Shown here piece after piece: positions 28,366 to 37,631 of a DNA stretch of 64,000 nt. This DNA is from Ruegeria sp. HKCCD8929 (GTDB lineage: Bacteria; Pseudomonadota; Alphaproteobacteria; Rhodobacterales; Rhodobacteraceae). Within the stretch, counting starts at the first letter, position 1, and the number at the start of each line of letters is the position of its first letter. Under the pieces are notes generated by a model that searched no databases, was not told the DNA's origin, and worked only from the letters and a program-made list of their open reading frames with translations. Location: contig NZ_WPZY01000006.1 of the NCBI RefSeq assembly GCF_013031405.1, forward strand, positions 186,001 through 250,000, read 5' to 3'. The translations under genes and the position numbers were made by a program.

Positions 28366-28662
28366 TTATGCCCAACCGTCATTGGCGATCAGGGCCTTGA
28401 TGCGGTCCTGATCGTATTCCGTTTCCAGACGCAGCGCCTGCGCCTCGGCGATCTCGGACGGATCGCCCTCAACCGCAAAGGGTTTGGCCTTGCGCCACTC
28501 GGCCAAGTAAGCATCGCTATCCTTCGCATTCACCTTCATCGCGGCGCGGTCGATGGCTTGCTCGAACCGCTCCTCCAGCTGTCGTTTGGCACCGCGTCGG
28601 CCCTTGCCGACGATGACCTGAGCCGGGATGTCGCGCCAGTATACGATGGTGACGTCGGGCAT
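28366..28662 (-). CDS. virulence factor family protein (PF13769-like small protein)
   Basis: A 98-residue protein beginning MPDVTIVYWRDIPAQVIVGK, with a basic GRRGAKRQLEERFEQAID stretch and an Asp/Glu-rich C-terminal half. It matches the small family called virulence factor for historical reasons. These proteins co-occur with MetF-like and MtrH-like genes, as here, so a role in the corrinoid/folate methyl route is likelier than virulence. GGAGGA lies upstream of ATG 28662, with slightly long spacing. It is the first gene of the operon. Confidence 0.82.
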   Translation of the reverse strand: MPDVTIVYWRDIPAQVIVGKGRRGAKRQLEERFEQAIDRAAMKVNAKDSDAYLAEWRKAKPFAVEGDPSEIAEAQALRLETEYDQDRIKALIANDGWA

Positions 28663-28902
28663 CGCTGTTGATTCCTCCTGACCTGATGAGCAGGTTCTAA
28701 ACGGCAATGTGGGTGCGGGTCGGTCGATTTTCGACATGTGCCGTATGTGCAGCGACCTTTTCGCCCACGATGGGATACAGGGCATGTACCTTATTTTTCC
28801 GCATTGGCAGACATCAAAATACTCATCACTTTAATGAGCCGCTTGCGTGATGTGGGCACGCAACCTATGGTCGGGGTAACTCGAAATCGGAGGGCGTGTG
28901 AC
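28663..28902. promoter_or_regulatory. divergent promoter region of the one-carbon operon and ppx
   Basis: These 240 bases separate two divergent operons. The part at about 28790-28835 is AT-rich (TTATTTTTC, ATCAAAATACTCATCA), unlike its surroundings, and is a likely promoter zone. A small stem CCTG-ATGAG-CAGG lies at about 28682-28694 in the leader of the one-carbon operon. No known riboswitch class was recognised. Confidence 0.35.
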
Positions 28903-30015
28903 ATGGCGCCCAAGCGTCCCAGAGGTGCGGGCGCGTTCCCGAAAGCGGTCGAAAGCCCCGCGCCTGGCAGGCCCGATCCCGACGCTCTTTATGCAGCGCT
29001 TGATCTGGGCACAAATAGCTGCCGCATGCTGATTGCCCAGCCCAAGGGCAGTGGGTTCCATGTGGTGGACAGTTTCTCCAAGTCCGTGCAACTCGGCGCC
29101 GGGCTTGAGCGGACCGGGCGGTTGTCGCGGTCCTCGATGTCGCGCACCGTGCAGGCGCTGCGCATCTGCCAGCAAAAGCTCAAGCGCAACAAGGTCAAGC
29201 GGATGCGCCTGATCGCGACCGAGGCGTGCCGACGTGCCAAAAACGCGCGCGATTTCATCCGGCAGGTCAAGCGCGAGACCGGGCTGACGCTTGAGATCAT
29301 CCAGCCCGAGGAAGAAGCGCGCCTTGCCGTGATCTCCTGCGCGCCGCTGGTCAGCACCAAGACTGAGCAGCTGCTGGTTGTCGATATCGGCGGCGGCTCG
29401 ACCGAGCTGGTGTGGATCGACATCTCCTCCGTGCCGCGCCGCGACCGCCCGTCGGCGATCATGCGCCTGCACGCCGGGTTTCATCCCGCAGAAAGCCCGT
29501 TTCCGGCGGCCAAGGTCGTGGACTGGATCAGCGTGCCGCTGGGCGTCGCCACGCTGCGCGACCAGTTTCATGACGTCGAAGACGACGCCGCCCGCTTCGC
29601 GCTGATGAGCTGGTTTTTCGAGGAAAACCTCGCCGATTTCGCCCCCTACAAGGATGAACAGGCGCGCGAGGGGTTTCAGATCGTCGGCACCTCCGGCACC
29701 GTCACCACAGTGGCCGCCAGTCATCTGGGGCTCAAGCGTTACGACCGCACCAAGGTGGACGGGCTGCGCATGACCAGCGATCAGATTGACAAGGTCATAC
29801 GCGGTTATCTAGAACTCGGGCCTCAGGGCCGCCGCCGCGATCCCCGTATCGGCGAGGATCGGCAGGCCCTGATCATGTCCGGCTCGGCCATCTTGCAGGC
29901 GCTTTTGCGGCTCTGGCCCACCGACCGCCTCTCCGTGGCGGACCGGGGGCTGCGCGAAGGATTGCTCTATGCACAGATGAGCGCGGACGGCGTATTGGAA
30001 GACGGACCGTTCTGA
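28903..30015 (+). CDS. exopolyphosphatase / guanosine pentaphosphatase family (Ppx/GppA)
   Basis: A 370-residue actin-fold phosphatase acting on polyphosphate or pppGpp. [18 protein letters not shown] near the N-terminus is the phosphate-1 loop, [17 protein letters not shown] the phosphate-2 loop, and [13 protein letters not shown] the linker. It has the short Ppx architecture without the C-terminal HD domain. ATG 28903 with GGAGGG upstream is preferred; the open frame before it has no site. Its stop overlaps the rlmE start (TGATG), a pairing common in alphaproteobacteria. Confidence 0.9.
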   Translation: MAPKRPRGAGAFPKAVESPAPGRPDPDALYAALDLGTNSCRMLIAQPKGSGFHVVDSFSKSVQLGAGLERTGRLSRSSMSRTVQALRICQQKLKRNKVKRMRLIATEACRRAKNARDFIRQVKRETGLTLEIIQPEEEARLAVISCAPLVSTKTEQLLVVDIGGGSTELVWIDISSVPRRDRPSAIMRLHAGFHPAESPFPAAKVVDWISVPLGVATLRDQFHDVEDDAARFALMSWFFEENLADFAPYKDEQAREGFQIVGTSGTVTTVAASHLGLKRYDRTKVDGLRMTSDQIDKVIRGYLELGPQGRRRDPRIGEDRQALIMSGSAILQALLRLWPTDRLSVADRGLREGLLYAQMSADGVLEDGPF

Positions 30016-30734
30016 TGGCGAAGACACCGAGTGGAAAGAACACTTCGGGCCGCGGGCAACGCGACCTGAAGGTCAAGGTGAAGACCGCGCGCGGGCGCAA
30101 GCTCAGCTCGACGCGCTGGCTGCAGCGGCAGCTCAATGACCCATATGTCAAGCGGGCGCAGGCCGAGGGCTATCGCGGACGCGCGGCCTTCAAGATTCTG
30201 GAACTGGACGAGAAATACCGCTTTCTGGTGCCGGGCGCGCGCGTGGTCGATCTGGGCTGTGCGCCGGGCGGCTGGTGTCAGGTGGCGGTCAAGCGGGTGA
30301 ATGCGCTGGGTGAGAAATCCGGCAAGAAGATCGGCACCGTGCTGGGCATCGACCTGCAGGAGGTCGAACCGATTGCCGGGGCCGAGATACACCTGCTCGA
30401 TTTCATGGAAGATGACGCCGACGAAAAGGTCAAAGAGTGGCTGGGCGGCAAGGCGGATGTGGTGATGTCTGACATGGCCGCCGCCTCATCCGGGCACAAG
30501 CAGACCGACCATCTGCGCATTATCTCGCTGTGCGAGACGGCGGCCTATTTTGCCTTTGACGTGTTGGAGCCCGGCGGTACGTTCGTGGCCAAGGTTCTAG
30601 CCGGCGGGGCCGAAGGTGATCTGCAAAAACTGCTGAAGCAGAAATTCACTAAGGTGGCGAATGTCAAACCGCCTTCTTCACGGTCGGACAGTTCCGAGAA
30701 ATTCGTGGTTGCCACAGGTTTTCGGGGCGACTGA
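30015..30734 (+). CDS. rlmE: 23S rRNA 2'-O-methyltransferase (uridine 2552)
   Basis: FtsJ/RrmJ family heat-shock-type methyltransferase acting on the A loop of 23S rRNA in the 50S subunit. The 239-residue protein has a lysine-rich N-terminal extension of about 30 residues, the SAM-binding [15 protein letters not shown], and the catalytic K-D-K-E set visible in [24 protein letters not shown] and SSEKFVVA. Translation is coupled to the upstream ppx gene. Confidence 0.95.
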   Translation: MAKTPSGKNTSGRGQRDLKVKVKTARGRKLSSTRWLQRQLNDPYVKRAQAEGYRGRAAFKILELDEKYRFLVPGARVVDLGCAPGGWCQVAVKRVNALGEKSGKKIGTVLGIDLQEVEPIAGAEIHLLDFMEDDADEKVKEWLGGKADVVMSDMAAASSGHKQTDHLRIISLCETAAYFAFDVLEPGGTFVAKVLAGGAEGDLQKLLKQKFTKVANVKPPSSRSDSSEKFVVATGFRGD

Positions 30735-31080
30735 CGCGATCAGTCCCGCAAGCTTTGTATGCCAGGCAGCTGCTGTTTTCTGAACGACGCCATCGCAATC
30801 CCCTTCAACAGCTTTGCATCGGATTTGCTGATATAGGTGCAAGCCGGTTTGGGCTTTGGGATGTTTTGCTCGGGTCCTGCGCCACTCTCTCGTTGGCGGA
30901 TCAGATCAAAGATCGCGGCGTGCCGATGCTGGCCTTCGTGGTACATGAATCACCTGTTAACAACACCGGGGCGCACATTGCCCCTGCCCTACACTTGCAG
31001 GTAATTTGGCCGTGAAAACGGCGGGAACCGGGCAATCGCGTGCCGTATCACGGTCGCAATACTCACAGCGCCGTGAGAGG
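30735..31080. other. intergenic region between rlmE and yihY-like gene
   Basis: No well-supported gene lies in these 346 bases. Two overlapping small frames exist, 30755-31015 on plus and 30740-30946 on minus; only the minus one has a plausible ribosome site. No strong terminator hairpin was seen for rlmE. Confidence 0.5.
30740..30946 (-). CDS. possible small protein, unrecognised
   Basis: A 68-residue frame starting MYHEGQHRHAAIFDLIRQRE, with AGGTGA five bases before the ATG and a basic C-terminal half containing AKLLKGIAMASFRKQQL. Third-position GC is only moderate. It matches no family I know and could be a chance frame convergent with rlmE. Conservation in relatives would decide. Confidence 0.25.
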   Translation of the reverse strand: MYHEGQHRHAAIFDLIRQRESGAGPEQNIPKPKPACTYISKSDAKLLKGIAMASFRKQQLPGIQSLRD

Positions 31081-31962
31081 CTATGAGGATGTGTCATCCG
31101 TTGGGACAGGCTTCAGGTCGATCAGCGCCCCGTTGAATTCAGCCCCCAGAATCAGGATCACAGCGCAGAGGTAGAGAAAGATCAGCGCCGCCATGGCGCC
31201 CGCCAGCCCGGCGTAAGTGGCGCTGTAGGTTGCGAACTGGCCCACATAGATGGAAAACCCCCAACCTCCCGCTGCCCAGAGCGCGAGTGTCAACACGACG
31301 CCCGGCAGGATCTGGATCAGGCTGTGCCGGTGTCCGGGCAGCAGCGCGTGAAAGGCCAGCACCATCCCGGCGGGCATCGCCACAGCGAAAATCCAGCTCA
31401 GCCGGTCCACCGACAGCCATTCGACCGCCTCGCCGGTACCCGGGATCGGAAGCGTGTCGGTGACCAGCCGGGTATAGACCGGCAATACCACCTCGAACGC
31501 GGCGGCGGCCAACAAGGCGGCTCCACCCCCAATCACCAGCGCGATGCACAAAAGGCGGGATTTCCAGAACGGGCGCGTATCTTCGTCATGATAGGCCTGC
31601 GTCAGCGCCATCCGCACCGCGTTTACCCCGTTCGACGCAAACCAGACCGCCAACAGGCCGCTCAGCGTGATCACACCGGATTTGTCCCCTGCCAGCACCG
31701 CGCGCAGTTCGGCCACGATCGGGTCGGCCACCTCGCTGGGCCAGGCGCCGAGGATCAGATCAATCAACTCGTCGGTCACGTAATCCTGCGACAGGCTGCC
31801 CGCGAGCGCCACGGTGAACAGCATGAAGGGAAACAGCGCCAGCATCATCGACATCGCCACATGGCTGCTCATGACAAAGCCGTTCTTGGTGACAAACCGG
31901 CGCAGGGCCAGCCACAGGGCTTTGAGCGGCAACAGGATGGCAGGATTCGCAACGCGGGTCAT
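31081..31962 (-). CDS. YihY/BrkB family inner-membrane protein
   Basis: A 293-residue protein with about six transmembrane helices. Family marks are ASNGVNAVRMALTQAYHDE in the central part, the first-helix MSMMLALFPFMLFTVALAG, and the C-terminal YAGLAGAMAALIFLYLCAVI with ILGAEFNGAL after it. The old label ribonuclease BN for this family is a known misannotation; the function is unclear, with transport proposed. The ribosome site is weak. Confidence 0.9.
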   Translation of the reverse strand: MTRVANPAILLPLKALWLALRRFVTKNGFVMSSHVAMSMMLALFPFMLFTVALAGSLSQDYVTDELIDLILGAWPSEVADPIVAELRAVLAGDKSGVITLSGLLAVWFASNGVNAVRMALTQAYHDEDTRPFWKSRLLCIALVIGGGAALLAAAAFEVVLPVYTRLVTDTLPIPGTGEAVEWLSVDRLSWIFAVAMPAGMVLAFHALLPGHRHSLIQILPGVVLTLALWAAGGWGFSIYVGQFATYSATYAGLAGAMAALIFLYLCAVILILGAEFNGALIDLKPVPTDDTSS

Positions 31963-32133
31963 GCCGTTACCCTAGACCGCCCGCGCGCCCGGCAGAACCC
32001 CCACACGCCCCGCCGATAACCGCCTGCGGCCATTGCACAATCCGACCGCAGGGTGCAACACTGTCCACACACACTAGTTTGGTCCCGGGCGTCCCTGCCC
32101 CGACCCCGCAAACGGCAGAGAACCGGAACGCGC

Positions 32134-33213
32134 ATGGCCTATGACAGTAACGACCCAAACGGCCCCATCCGCTTGAGCCTGTCTGCGATGCGGGACATCG
32201 CCATCGTGCTGACGCTGGCGATCTTTGCGCTCTATGCCGGTGCCGGCTTTCTGATCCCACTGACCGTGGCGCTGCTGGTCAATGTGCTGATCATCGCGGT
32301 CAGTGATCGGGTGGTGGCGTGGGCGTCGGTACCGGTCTGGCTGGCCAATCTGGCCGGGATCACGGTGGTGCTGGCGGGCTTGTTCATGATCATGTTCGTG
32401 CTGGGCAATCAGGCCACGCAATTTGCCCGCGCCGTCGGCACCTATGAGAGCCAATTCGATACTGCGGTCAGCCGCATTACCGGTCTGGTCGGCAATGAGG
32501 TCACCGAGTTCATCCGCGACAACCTGATCAGCATCGACATGTCGCTGGTCGCGCGCACTGCACTGGGCAGCGCCACCTCGCTGCTGAACCAATTCCTGTT
32601 GATCAGCCTCTATGTTGCCTTCCTGATGGCCGAGCGCCTGGCCTTTCGCAACAAGATCCGGCTCGCCGCGCGCAGCCCGGAACTGGGGGCTGAGCTTGCG
32701 TCGATGATGGATGCAATCTCGTTCAGCCTGCAGCGCTATGTGGGCGTCAAGACCTTCATCAGCGCGCTGACCGCCGCGATCAGCTACGCGGTGTTCCGCG
32801 CGCTGGGGCTGGAATATGCCGAGACCTGGGCGGTGCTGACCTTTGCATTGAACTTCATCCCCTCGATCGGGTCGATCATCGCGGTGATCTTTCCGGCGCT
32901 GGTGTCGCTGGTTCAGTTCGAGAGCATCGGGCCGTTTCTGGTCATCGTTTTTGGTTGCGGTACGTTGCAATTCGCAATCGGCAATTTCGTGGACCCTGCC
33001 CTGCTGGGCCGCTCGCTCAACATGTCGACCTTTCTGGTCATTCTGGCGCTGACGTTCTGGAGCACGGTCTGGGGCGTCATCGGCGCCTTTCTCAGCGTGC
33101 CGCTCACCGTCTGCATCCTGATCGTCTTCAGCCATGTACCAGCACTCAGGCCGGTGGCGATTCTGATGTCGCTGGACGGGCGGTTGAGCGATGACGACCC
33201 GGATGCGCGCTGA
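32134..33213 (+). CDS. AI-2E family transporter (PerM-like)
   Basis: A 359-residue membrane protein of the AI-2E/PerM family with seven to eight helices. The diagnostic block is TFALNFIPSIGSIIAVIFPA near residues 240-260, followed by IGNFVDPALLGRSLNMSTF, a typical PerM C-terminal signature. Some members export autoinducer-2 or act as Na+/H+ antiporters; the substrate cannot be assigned. ATG 32134 is preferred to an in-frame start 27 codons upstream, whose extension is basic and non-membrane. Confidence 0.88.
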   Translation: MAYDSNDPNGPIRLSLSAMRDIAIVLTLAIFALYAGAGFLIPLTVALLVNVLIIAVSDRVVAWASVPVWLANLAGITVVLAGLFMIMFVLGNQATQFARAVGTYESQFDTAVSRITGLVGNEVTEFIRDNLISIDMSLVARTALGSATSLLNQFLLISLYVAFLMAERLAFRNKIRLAARSPELGAELASMMDAISFSLQRYVGVKTFISALTAAISYAVFRALGLEYAETWAVLTFALNFIPSIGSIIAVIFPALVSLVQFESIGPFLVIVFGCGTLQFAIGNFVDPALLGRSLNMSTFLVILALTFWSTVWGVIGAFLSVPLTVCILIVFSHVPALRPVAILMSLDGRLSDDDPDAR

Positions 33214-33223
33214 CAGTCGGACG

Positions 33224-34330
33224 ATGGAGCAGCCTCTGTTCATCGGCTCCGAAATCTATCGGCGCTCGACCTATGGGTCCAAACATCCGCTGGCGATCCC
33301 GAGGGTCTCGACGGTTATCGACCTCTGCCGCGCGCTGGGCTGGCTGCCGCCCGAGCGCTACCGCACCAGCCCGCGTGCTAAACCCTCAGCACTTACCCTG
33401 TTTCACACGCCGGAATACATCGGCGCCCTGCAAGAGGCCGAGCGCCGCCAGCAGGTGAGCGAGGCCATCCGCGCCCGTCACGCACTGGGAACCATCTCGA
33501 ACCCGGTCTTCCCCGAGATGTACCGCCGCCCTGCCACAGCTGCGGGTGGTTCGATGCTGGGCGCCGAACTAATTGCCAAGGGCGGTGTCGTCTACAACCC
33601 GGGCGGCGGTACCCATCATGGGTTTCCGGATCGCGCGGGCGGGTTCTGTTATCTCAACGATCCGGCGCTGGCGATCCGAACACTGTTGAACAAGGGGCTC
33701 AGCCGCATCGCCTACGTCGATATCGACGCCCATCACTGCGATGGGGTCGAGGCGGCGTTTCATGGTTCGGACGCGGTGCGGATGATCTCGGTGCACGAGG
33801 CGCGGCGCTGGCCCTTTACCGGCATGCTGGAGGACAACGCGGGCGGCGCGGCCTTCAATCTACCGGTCCCGCGCGGGCTGAACGATGACGAGTTCGCGCT
33901 GATCCTCGATGAGATGATCCTTCCCGCTGTTGAGGCACACCGGCCCGAGGCCATCGTGCTGCAATGCGGGGCGGATGCGGTGGCTGAGGACCCGCTGTCC
34001 CGGCTGGCCCTGTCGAACAACGTCCACTGGCGCACAGTGGCGGCGCTGCGTTCGCTCACGCCTCGCCTGCTGGTACTGGGCGGCGGTGGGTATAACCCGT
34101 GGTCGGTGGCGCGGCTTTGGTCCGGGGTCTGGGCGACGCTGTCCGGGCACGAGATCCCCGAACATCTGCCGCCTGAGGGACAGTCCATTTTGCGCACCCT
34201 GACCTGGCGCCGTGCCGCCGGACGCACGCCGCCCGAGCCGTGGCTGACCAGCTTGCGTGATGCGCCACGGATGGGCCTGATCCGCGATGAAATCCGCACC
34301 GACGTCCAAAAACTTGCTGATCGCATGTAA
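33224..34330 (+). CDS. histone deacetylase-like (AcuC/acetoin utilisation) family protein
   Basis: A 368-residue zinc-dependent deacetylase-fold enzyme. GGGTHHGFPDRAGGFCYLND carries the tandem catalytic histidines, VDIDAHHCDGVEAAF the Asp/His zinc ligands, and CGADAVAEDPLSRL the third ligand region; GGGGYNP near the end completes the fold. The family deacetylates small amines or acetyl-lysine of proteins such as acetyl-CoA synthetase. The start at 33224 (MEQPLFIGSEIYRRS) gives a 10-base gap from the upstream gene; an ATG at 33191 would overlap it. Probably co-transcribed with the AI-2E family gene. Confidence 0.9.
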   Translation: MEQPLFIGSEIYRRSTYGSKHPLAIPRVSTVIDLCRALGWLPPERYRTSPRAKPSALTLFHTPEYIGALQEAERRQQVSEAIRARHALGTISNPVFPEMYRRPATAAGGSMLGAELIAKGGVVYNPGGGTHHGFPDRAGGFCYLNDPALAIRTLLNKGLSRIAYVDIDAHHCDGVEAAFHGSDAVRMISVHEARRWPFTGMLEDNAGGAAFNLPVPRGLNDDEFALILDEMILPAVEAHRPEAIVLQCGADAVAEDPLSRLALSNNVHWRTVAALRSLTPRLLVLGGGGYNPWSVARLWSGVWATLSGHEIPEHLPPEGQSILRTLTWRRAAGRTPPEPWLTSLRDAPRMGLIRDEIRTDVQKLADRM

Positions 34331-34491
34331 CCGCAAACCCAAGGTTTTTCCGCAGTGGCCGCCTGAACGGCCAATGCCACGTCGCAGGTGATTGGGTCGT
34401 TTTGTACCAGAACATGGCGGATCGTTGACACGGCCGCCGATTGGGTCCGTATATACACGGGCGCGCCGTAATCCGGGACCCGACGAAAATC

Positions 34492-35904
34492 ATGTGGACC
34501 GCAATCGTCACTCTGTTCCTCGCCGGGCTGTTTCTGACGGCTCTGTTCTGTGCGCTACGTGCGGCCCAAACGGCGCGCACACCGCAAGGCGCGGTCGGCT
34601 GGGTGGTGTTTCTGCTGGCAGTCCCCTGGGCGGGCGTTCCGCTCTACCTCTTTCTGGGACACCACCGTTTTCACGGCTATCGCGTCGCGCGGCGGGAAAG
34701 CGAACGGGTTGTCGCGAGCATCAAGGCCTTCGGCGAAAGCGCCCGGCCCGATCCTGAAACCCTCACCATCAGCCCGCGCCCGTTCGAGGAACTGGCCCAC
34801 CTGCCCGTATCGCGCGGCAACGGCGCGGACTTGTTGATCGACGGTGAGGCGACGTTTCATGCCATCTTCGAGGCGCTGGATGCGGCCGAGCACTACATCC
34901 TGCTGCAATTCTATATCGTGCGTGACGACGAGCTTGGGCAGGAACTGCAGGACCGCCTGATCGCCGCCGCCAGACGCGGTGTGCATGTACGCTTCATGAC
35001 CGATGCGGTCGGCAGCTATTCTCTGCCCGACAGCTACTACGAAACGATGCGGAATGCCGGTATCGACACGGCGGACCCCCGCGACCAACGCGGCCCCAAT
35101 TTCCGTTTCCAGCTCAACTACCGCAATCACCGCAAGACGGTGGTGGTGGATGGTCGCGTGGGCTTTGTCGGTGGCCACAATGTGGGGGTCGAGTATCTGG
35201 GCCAGGACCCAAAGTTTGGCCCCTGGCGCGACACCCATGTCCGAGTGCACGGCCCCATCGCGCTGCAACTGCAATTGATCTTTGCCGAGGACTGGCACTG
35301 GGCCCGCAGCGAGGACCTGCTCGACCTGCTGCATTGGGAGATTGAGCCGTCAGAGGAGGATATGAACGCCCTCATCGTCGCGACCGGGCCCGGCGACAGC
35401 TCGGAAACCGGTGCGATGATGTTCTTCGCCGCCATTGCCGAAGCACGCGAACGGGTCTGGATCGCCTCGCCCTATTTCGTCCCGGACGTCGACATCATGA
35501 GCGCTCTCAAACACGCCGCCATGCGTGGGGTGGATGTGCGCATTCTGGTGCCGGATGTGATCGACCACCGAACCCCCTGGCTGGCCGCCTTCGCCTATTT
35601 CGACGAAATCCGCGACTGCGGCGTACGCGTGTTCCGCTATACCGACGGGTTCATGCACCAGAAGGTCTTTGTGGTGGACGATACACTCGCCGGTGTCGGT
35701 ACAACCAATCTGGACAACCGCTCTTTCCGGCTGAATTTCGAGGCGATGGCCCTGTTCTTCGACACCCGCGCGGCGACAGCGGTCGAAGCGATGCTTCTGG
35801 ACGATTTCGCAGCAAGCTACGAACTGACCCGTAAGCTGCAGCAACAATCCCTCTACATCCGTTATGGCGCGCCGCTGGCCCGTCTGTTCTCTCCTATCCT
35901 CTGA
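34492..35904 (+). CDS. cls: cardiolipin synthase (phospholipase D superfamily)
   Basis: A 470-residue inner-membrane enzyme condensing phosphatidylglycerols to cardiolipin. Two N-terminal membrane segments (from MWTAIVTLFLAGLF) precede two HKD motifs: NHRKTVVVDGRVGFVGGHN and MHQKVFVVDDTLAGVGTTN, the first His/Lys/Asp set near residue 214 and the second near 397. ATG 34492 is chosen because the hydrophobic helix begins right there; a TTG at 34441 would add a polar extension. The ribosome site is weak. It stands alone between the deacetylase gene and the ABC operon. Confidence 0.93.
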   Translation: MWTAIVTLFLAGLFLTALFCALRAAQTARTPQGAVGWVVFLLAVPWAGVPLYLFLGHHRFHGYRVARRESERVVASIKAFGESARPDPETLTISPRPFEELAHLPVSRGNGADLLIDGEATFHAIFEALDAAEHYILLQFYIVRDDELGQELQDRLIAAARRGVHVRFMTDAVGSYSLPDSYYETMRNAGIDTADPRDQRGPNFRFQLNYRNHRKTVVVDGRVGFVGGHNVGVEYLGQDPKFGPWRDTHVRVHGPIALQLQLIFAEDWHWARSEDLLDLLHWEIEPSEEDMNALIVATGPGDSSETGAMMFFAAIAEARERVWIASPYFVPDVDIMSALKHAAMRGVDVRILVPDVIDHRTPWLAAFAYFDEIRDCGVRVFRYTDGFMHQKVFVVDDTLAGVGTTNLDNRSFRLNFEAMALFFDTRAATAVEAMLLDDFAASYELTRKLQQQSLYIRYGAPLARLFSPIL

Positions 35905-36018
35905 TCGACCGCCCCGTTTCTGACGGATCTCCCTCAAAAAAGAACACAATTTGTGATAGGCACCGGCCCGAACTGCGCTAGTCTCAACCCGAAACACCAG
36001 GAACAGGGAGACGCCGCA

Positions 36019-37584
36019 ATGAGATACCTGATGACCGCAAGTGTTCTGGCGCTGGGGCTGGCGGCCACGGCGCAGGCCGCCGAGTTCAAATGGGCCTCAA
36101 CCACCGATCCGCAGACCATGGACCCGCATGCGGTCAACTCGGCCCCGGTTCTGGGGTTTCTCAACAACGTCTACGAAGGGCTGGTGCGGCGCGGCAAGGA
36201 CATGACCGTGGAGCCTGCTCTGGCGACCAGTTGGGAGGCGATCGGTGGCGGTGAAGGCTGGCGGTTCAAGCTGCGCGAAGGGGTGACGTTCCACGATGGC
36301 AGCGCTTTCGATGCGCAGGATGTGCTGTTCTCATATCAACGTGCGTCCAGCGAGGCTGCAGACACCAGCAGCTGGTTCGCCCCTGTCTCCGAGGTCAAGA
36401 TCGTCGACGACTACACGGTCGATATCCTGACCAACGCACCGAACCCGATCTTTCCATCTTCCATCGCCAACTGGATGATGATGGACAGCGGCTGGGCCGA
36501 GGCTAATGACGCCGTCGCACCGGACAAGGAAAGCGGCAATTACGCCACCATCCACGCCAATGGCACAGGCGCCTTCAAGGTTACTGCACGCGAACCCGGA
36601 CTGCGTACCGTTCTTGAACCTTTTGAAGGCTGGTGGGGCGAGGCCGATCACAACATCACACGCGCTGAATTCACCCCAATTCAGAACCCGGCCACCGCCG
36701 TGGCCGCGCTGCTGTCCGGCGATGTGGACCTGATCAACCCGGTGCCTATCCAGGACGCAGGCCGGCTGGAGGGCAATGCCGAGGTCCAGGTAATCAAGGG
36801 GATCGAGGCGCGCGTGATCATGCTGGGTTTCCCGCATGAGGCAGAGACACTGAAATACGGCGCCGATGCCGGCAAACCCAACCCGTTCGCCGATGTCCGT
36901 GTGCGCAAGGCGGTGGCCCATGCCATCAGCGTCCCAGCGATCTTGCGCACCATCATGCGCGGCCATGCGGAGGAGGCCTCGCAACTCGTGAGCCCGGCCA
37001 TGAGCGGCTATTCCCGCACGCTGGCCAACCGCCCGCCCTTTGACGTGAACGCGGCGCAGGCGCTGATGGCCGAGGCGGGCTATGCGGACGGGTTCTCGTT
37101 CGGCCTCAAATGCCCCAATGACCGCTATCTGAATGACGAGGCGGTGTGTCAGGCTGTGGTCTCGATGCTGGCCAAAGTCGGAATGCGGGCCGAGCTGGAC
37201 GCCATGCCGGTGCGCAACTACTGGCCCGAGCTGCGCGAGGACAAGTACGACATGTACCTGCTGGGCTGGTCACCGGGCACCTTCGATGCCGAACATCCGA
37301 TCCGCTTTCTGGCCAGCACTCCCAACCCGGAAAAGAAGCTGGGGAGCTGGAATTTCGGCGGATTCTCCAATGCCCGGGTGGATGAGCTGTTGCCACAAAT
37401 CCAGTCCGAACTGGACGAAGGCGCCCGTCAGGCGATGCTGGATGAAGTGGTCCGGATCCTGCAGGAAGAGCAGGCCTATGTGACGCTCTATGTGCAACCA
37501 CTGGTCTGGGGCACCCGCGCTAATGTCGAGGTCACACAACGGCCCGACAATTTCTTCATTCTGCGCTGGGTCAAGGTGAACTGA
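36019..37584 (+). CDS. ABC transporter substrate-binding protein (SBP family 5)
   Basis: A 521-residue periplasmic binding protein with the signal peptide MRYLMTASVLALGLAATAQA. Mature residues show the peptide/nickel-binding family 5 pattern: EFKWASTTDPQTMDPHAV, NVYEGLVRRGKDM, LREGVTFHDGSAFDAQDVLF and a C-terminal YVTLYVQPLVWGTR. AGGGAG precedes the start. It is the first gene of a seven-gene unit (binding protein, hydrolase, two permeases, small orphan, two ATPases). The ligand may be a dipeptide, oligopeptide or other small solute; nothing in the sequence fixes it. Confidence 0.92.
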   Translation: MRYLMTASVLALGLAATAQAAEFKWASTTDPQTMDPHAVNSAPVLGFLNNVYEGLVRRGKDMTVEPALATSWEAIGGGEGWRFKLREGVTFHDGSAFDAQDVLFSYQRASSEAADTSSWFAPVSEVKIVDDYTVDILTNAPNPIFPSSIANWMMMDSGWAEANDAVAPDKESGNYATIHANGTGAFKVTAREPGLRTVLEPFEGWWGEADHNITRAEFTPIQNPATAVAALLSGDVDLINPVPIQDAGRLEGNAEVQVIKGIEARVIMLGFPHEAETLKYGADAGKPNPFADVRVRKAVAHAISVPAILRTIMRGHAEEASQLVSPAMSGYSRTLANRPPFDVNAAQALMAEAGYADGFSFGLKCPNDRYLNDEAVCQAVVSMLAKVGMRAELDAMPVRNYWPELREDKYDMYLLGWSPGTFDAEHPIRFLASTPNPEKKLGSWNFGGFSNARVDELLPQIQSELDEGARQAMLDEVVRILQEEQAYVTLYVQPLVWGTRANVEVTQRPDNFFILRWVKVN

Positions 37585-37631
37585 TGCTGACAATTATTTG
37601 ACGTAGAACACTAAACAGGGAGGAGAGAACC

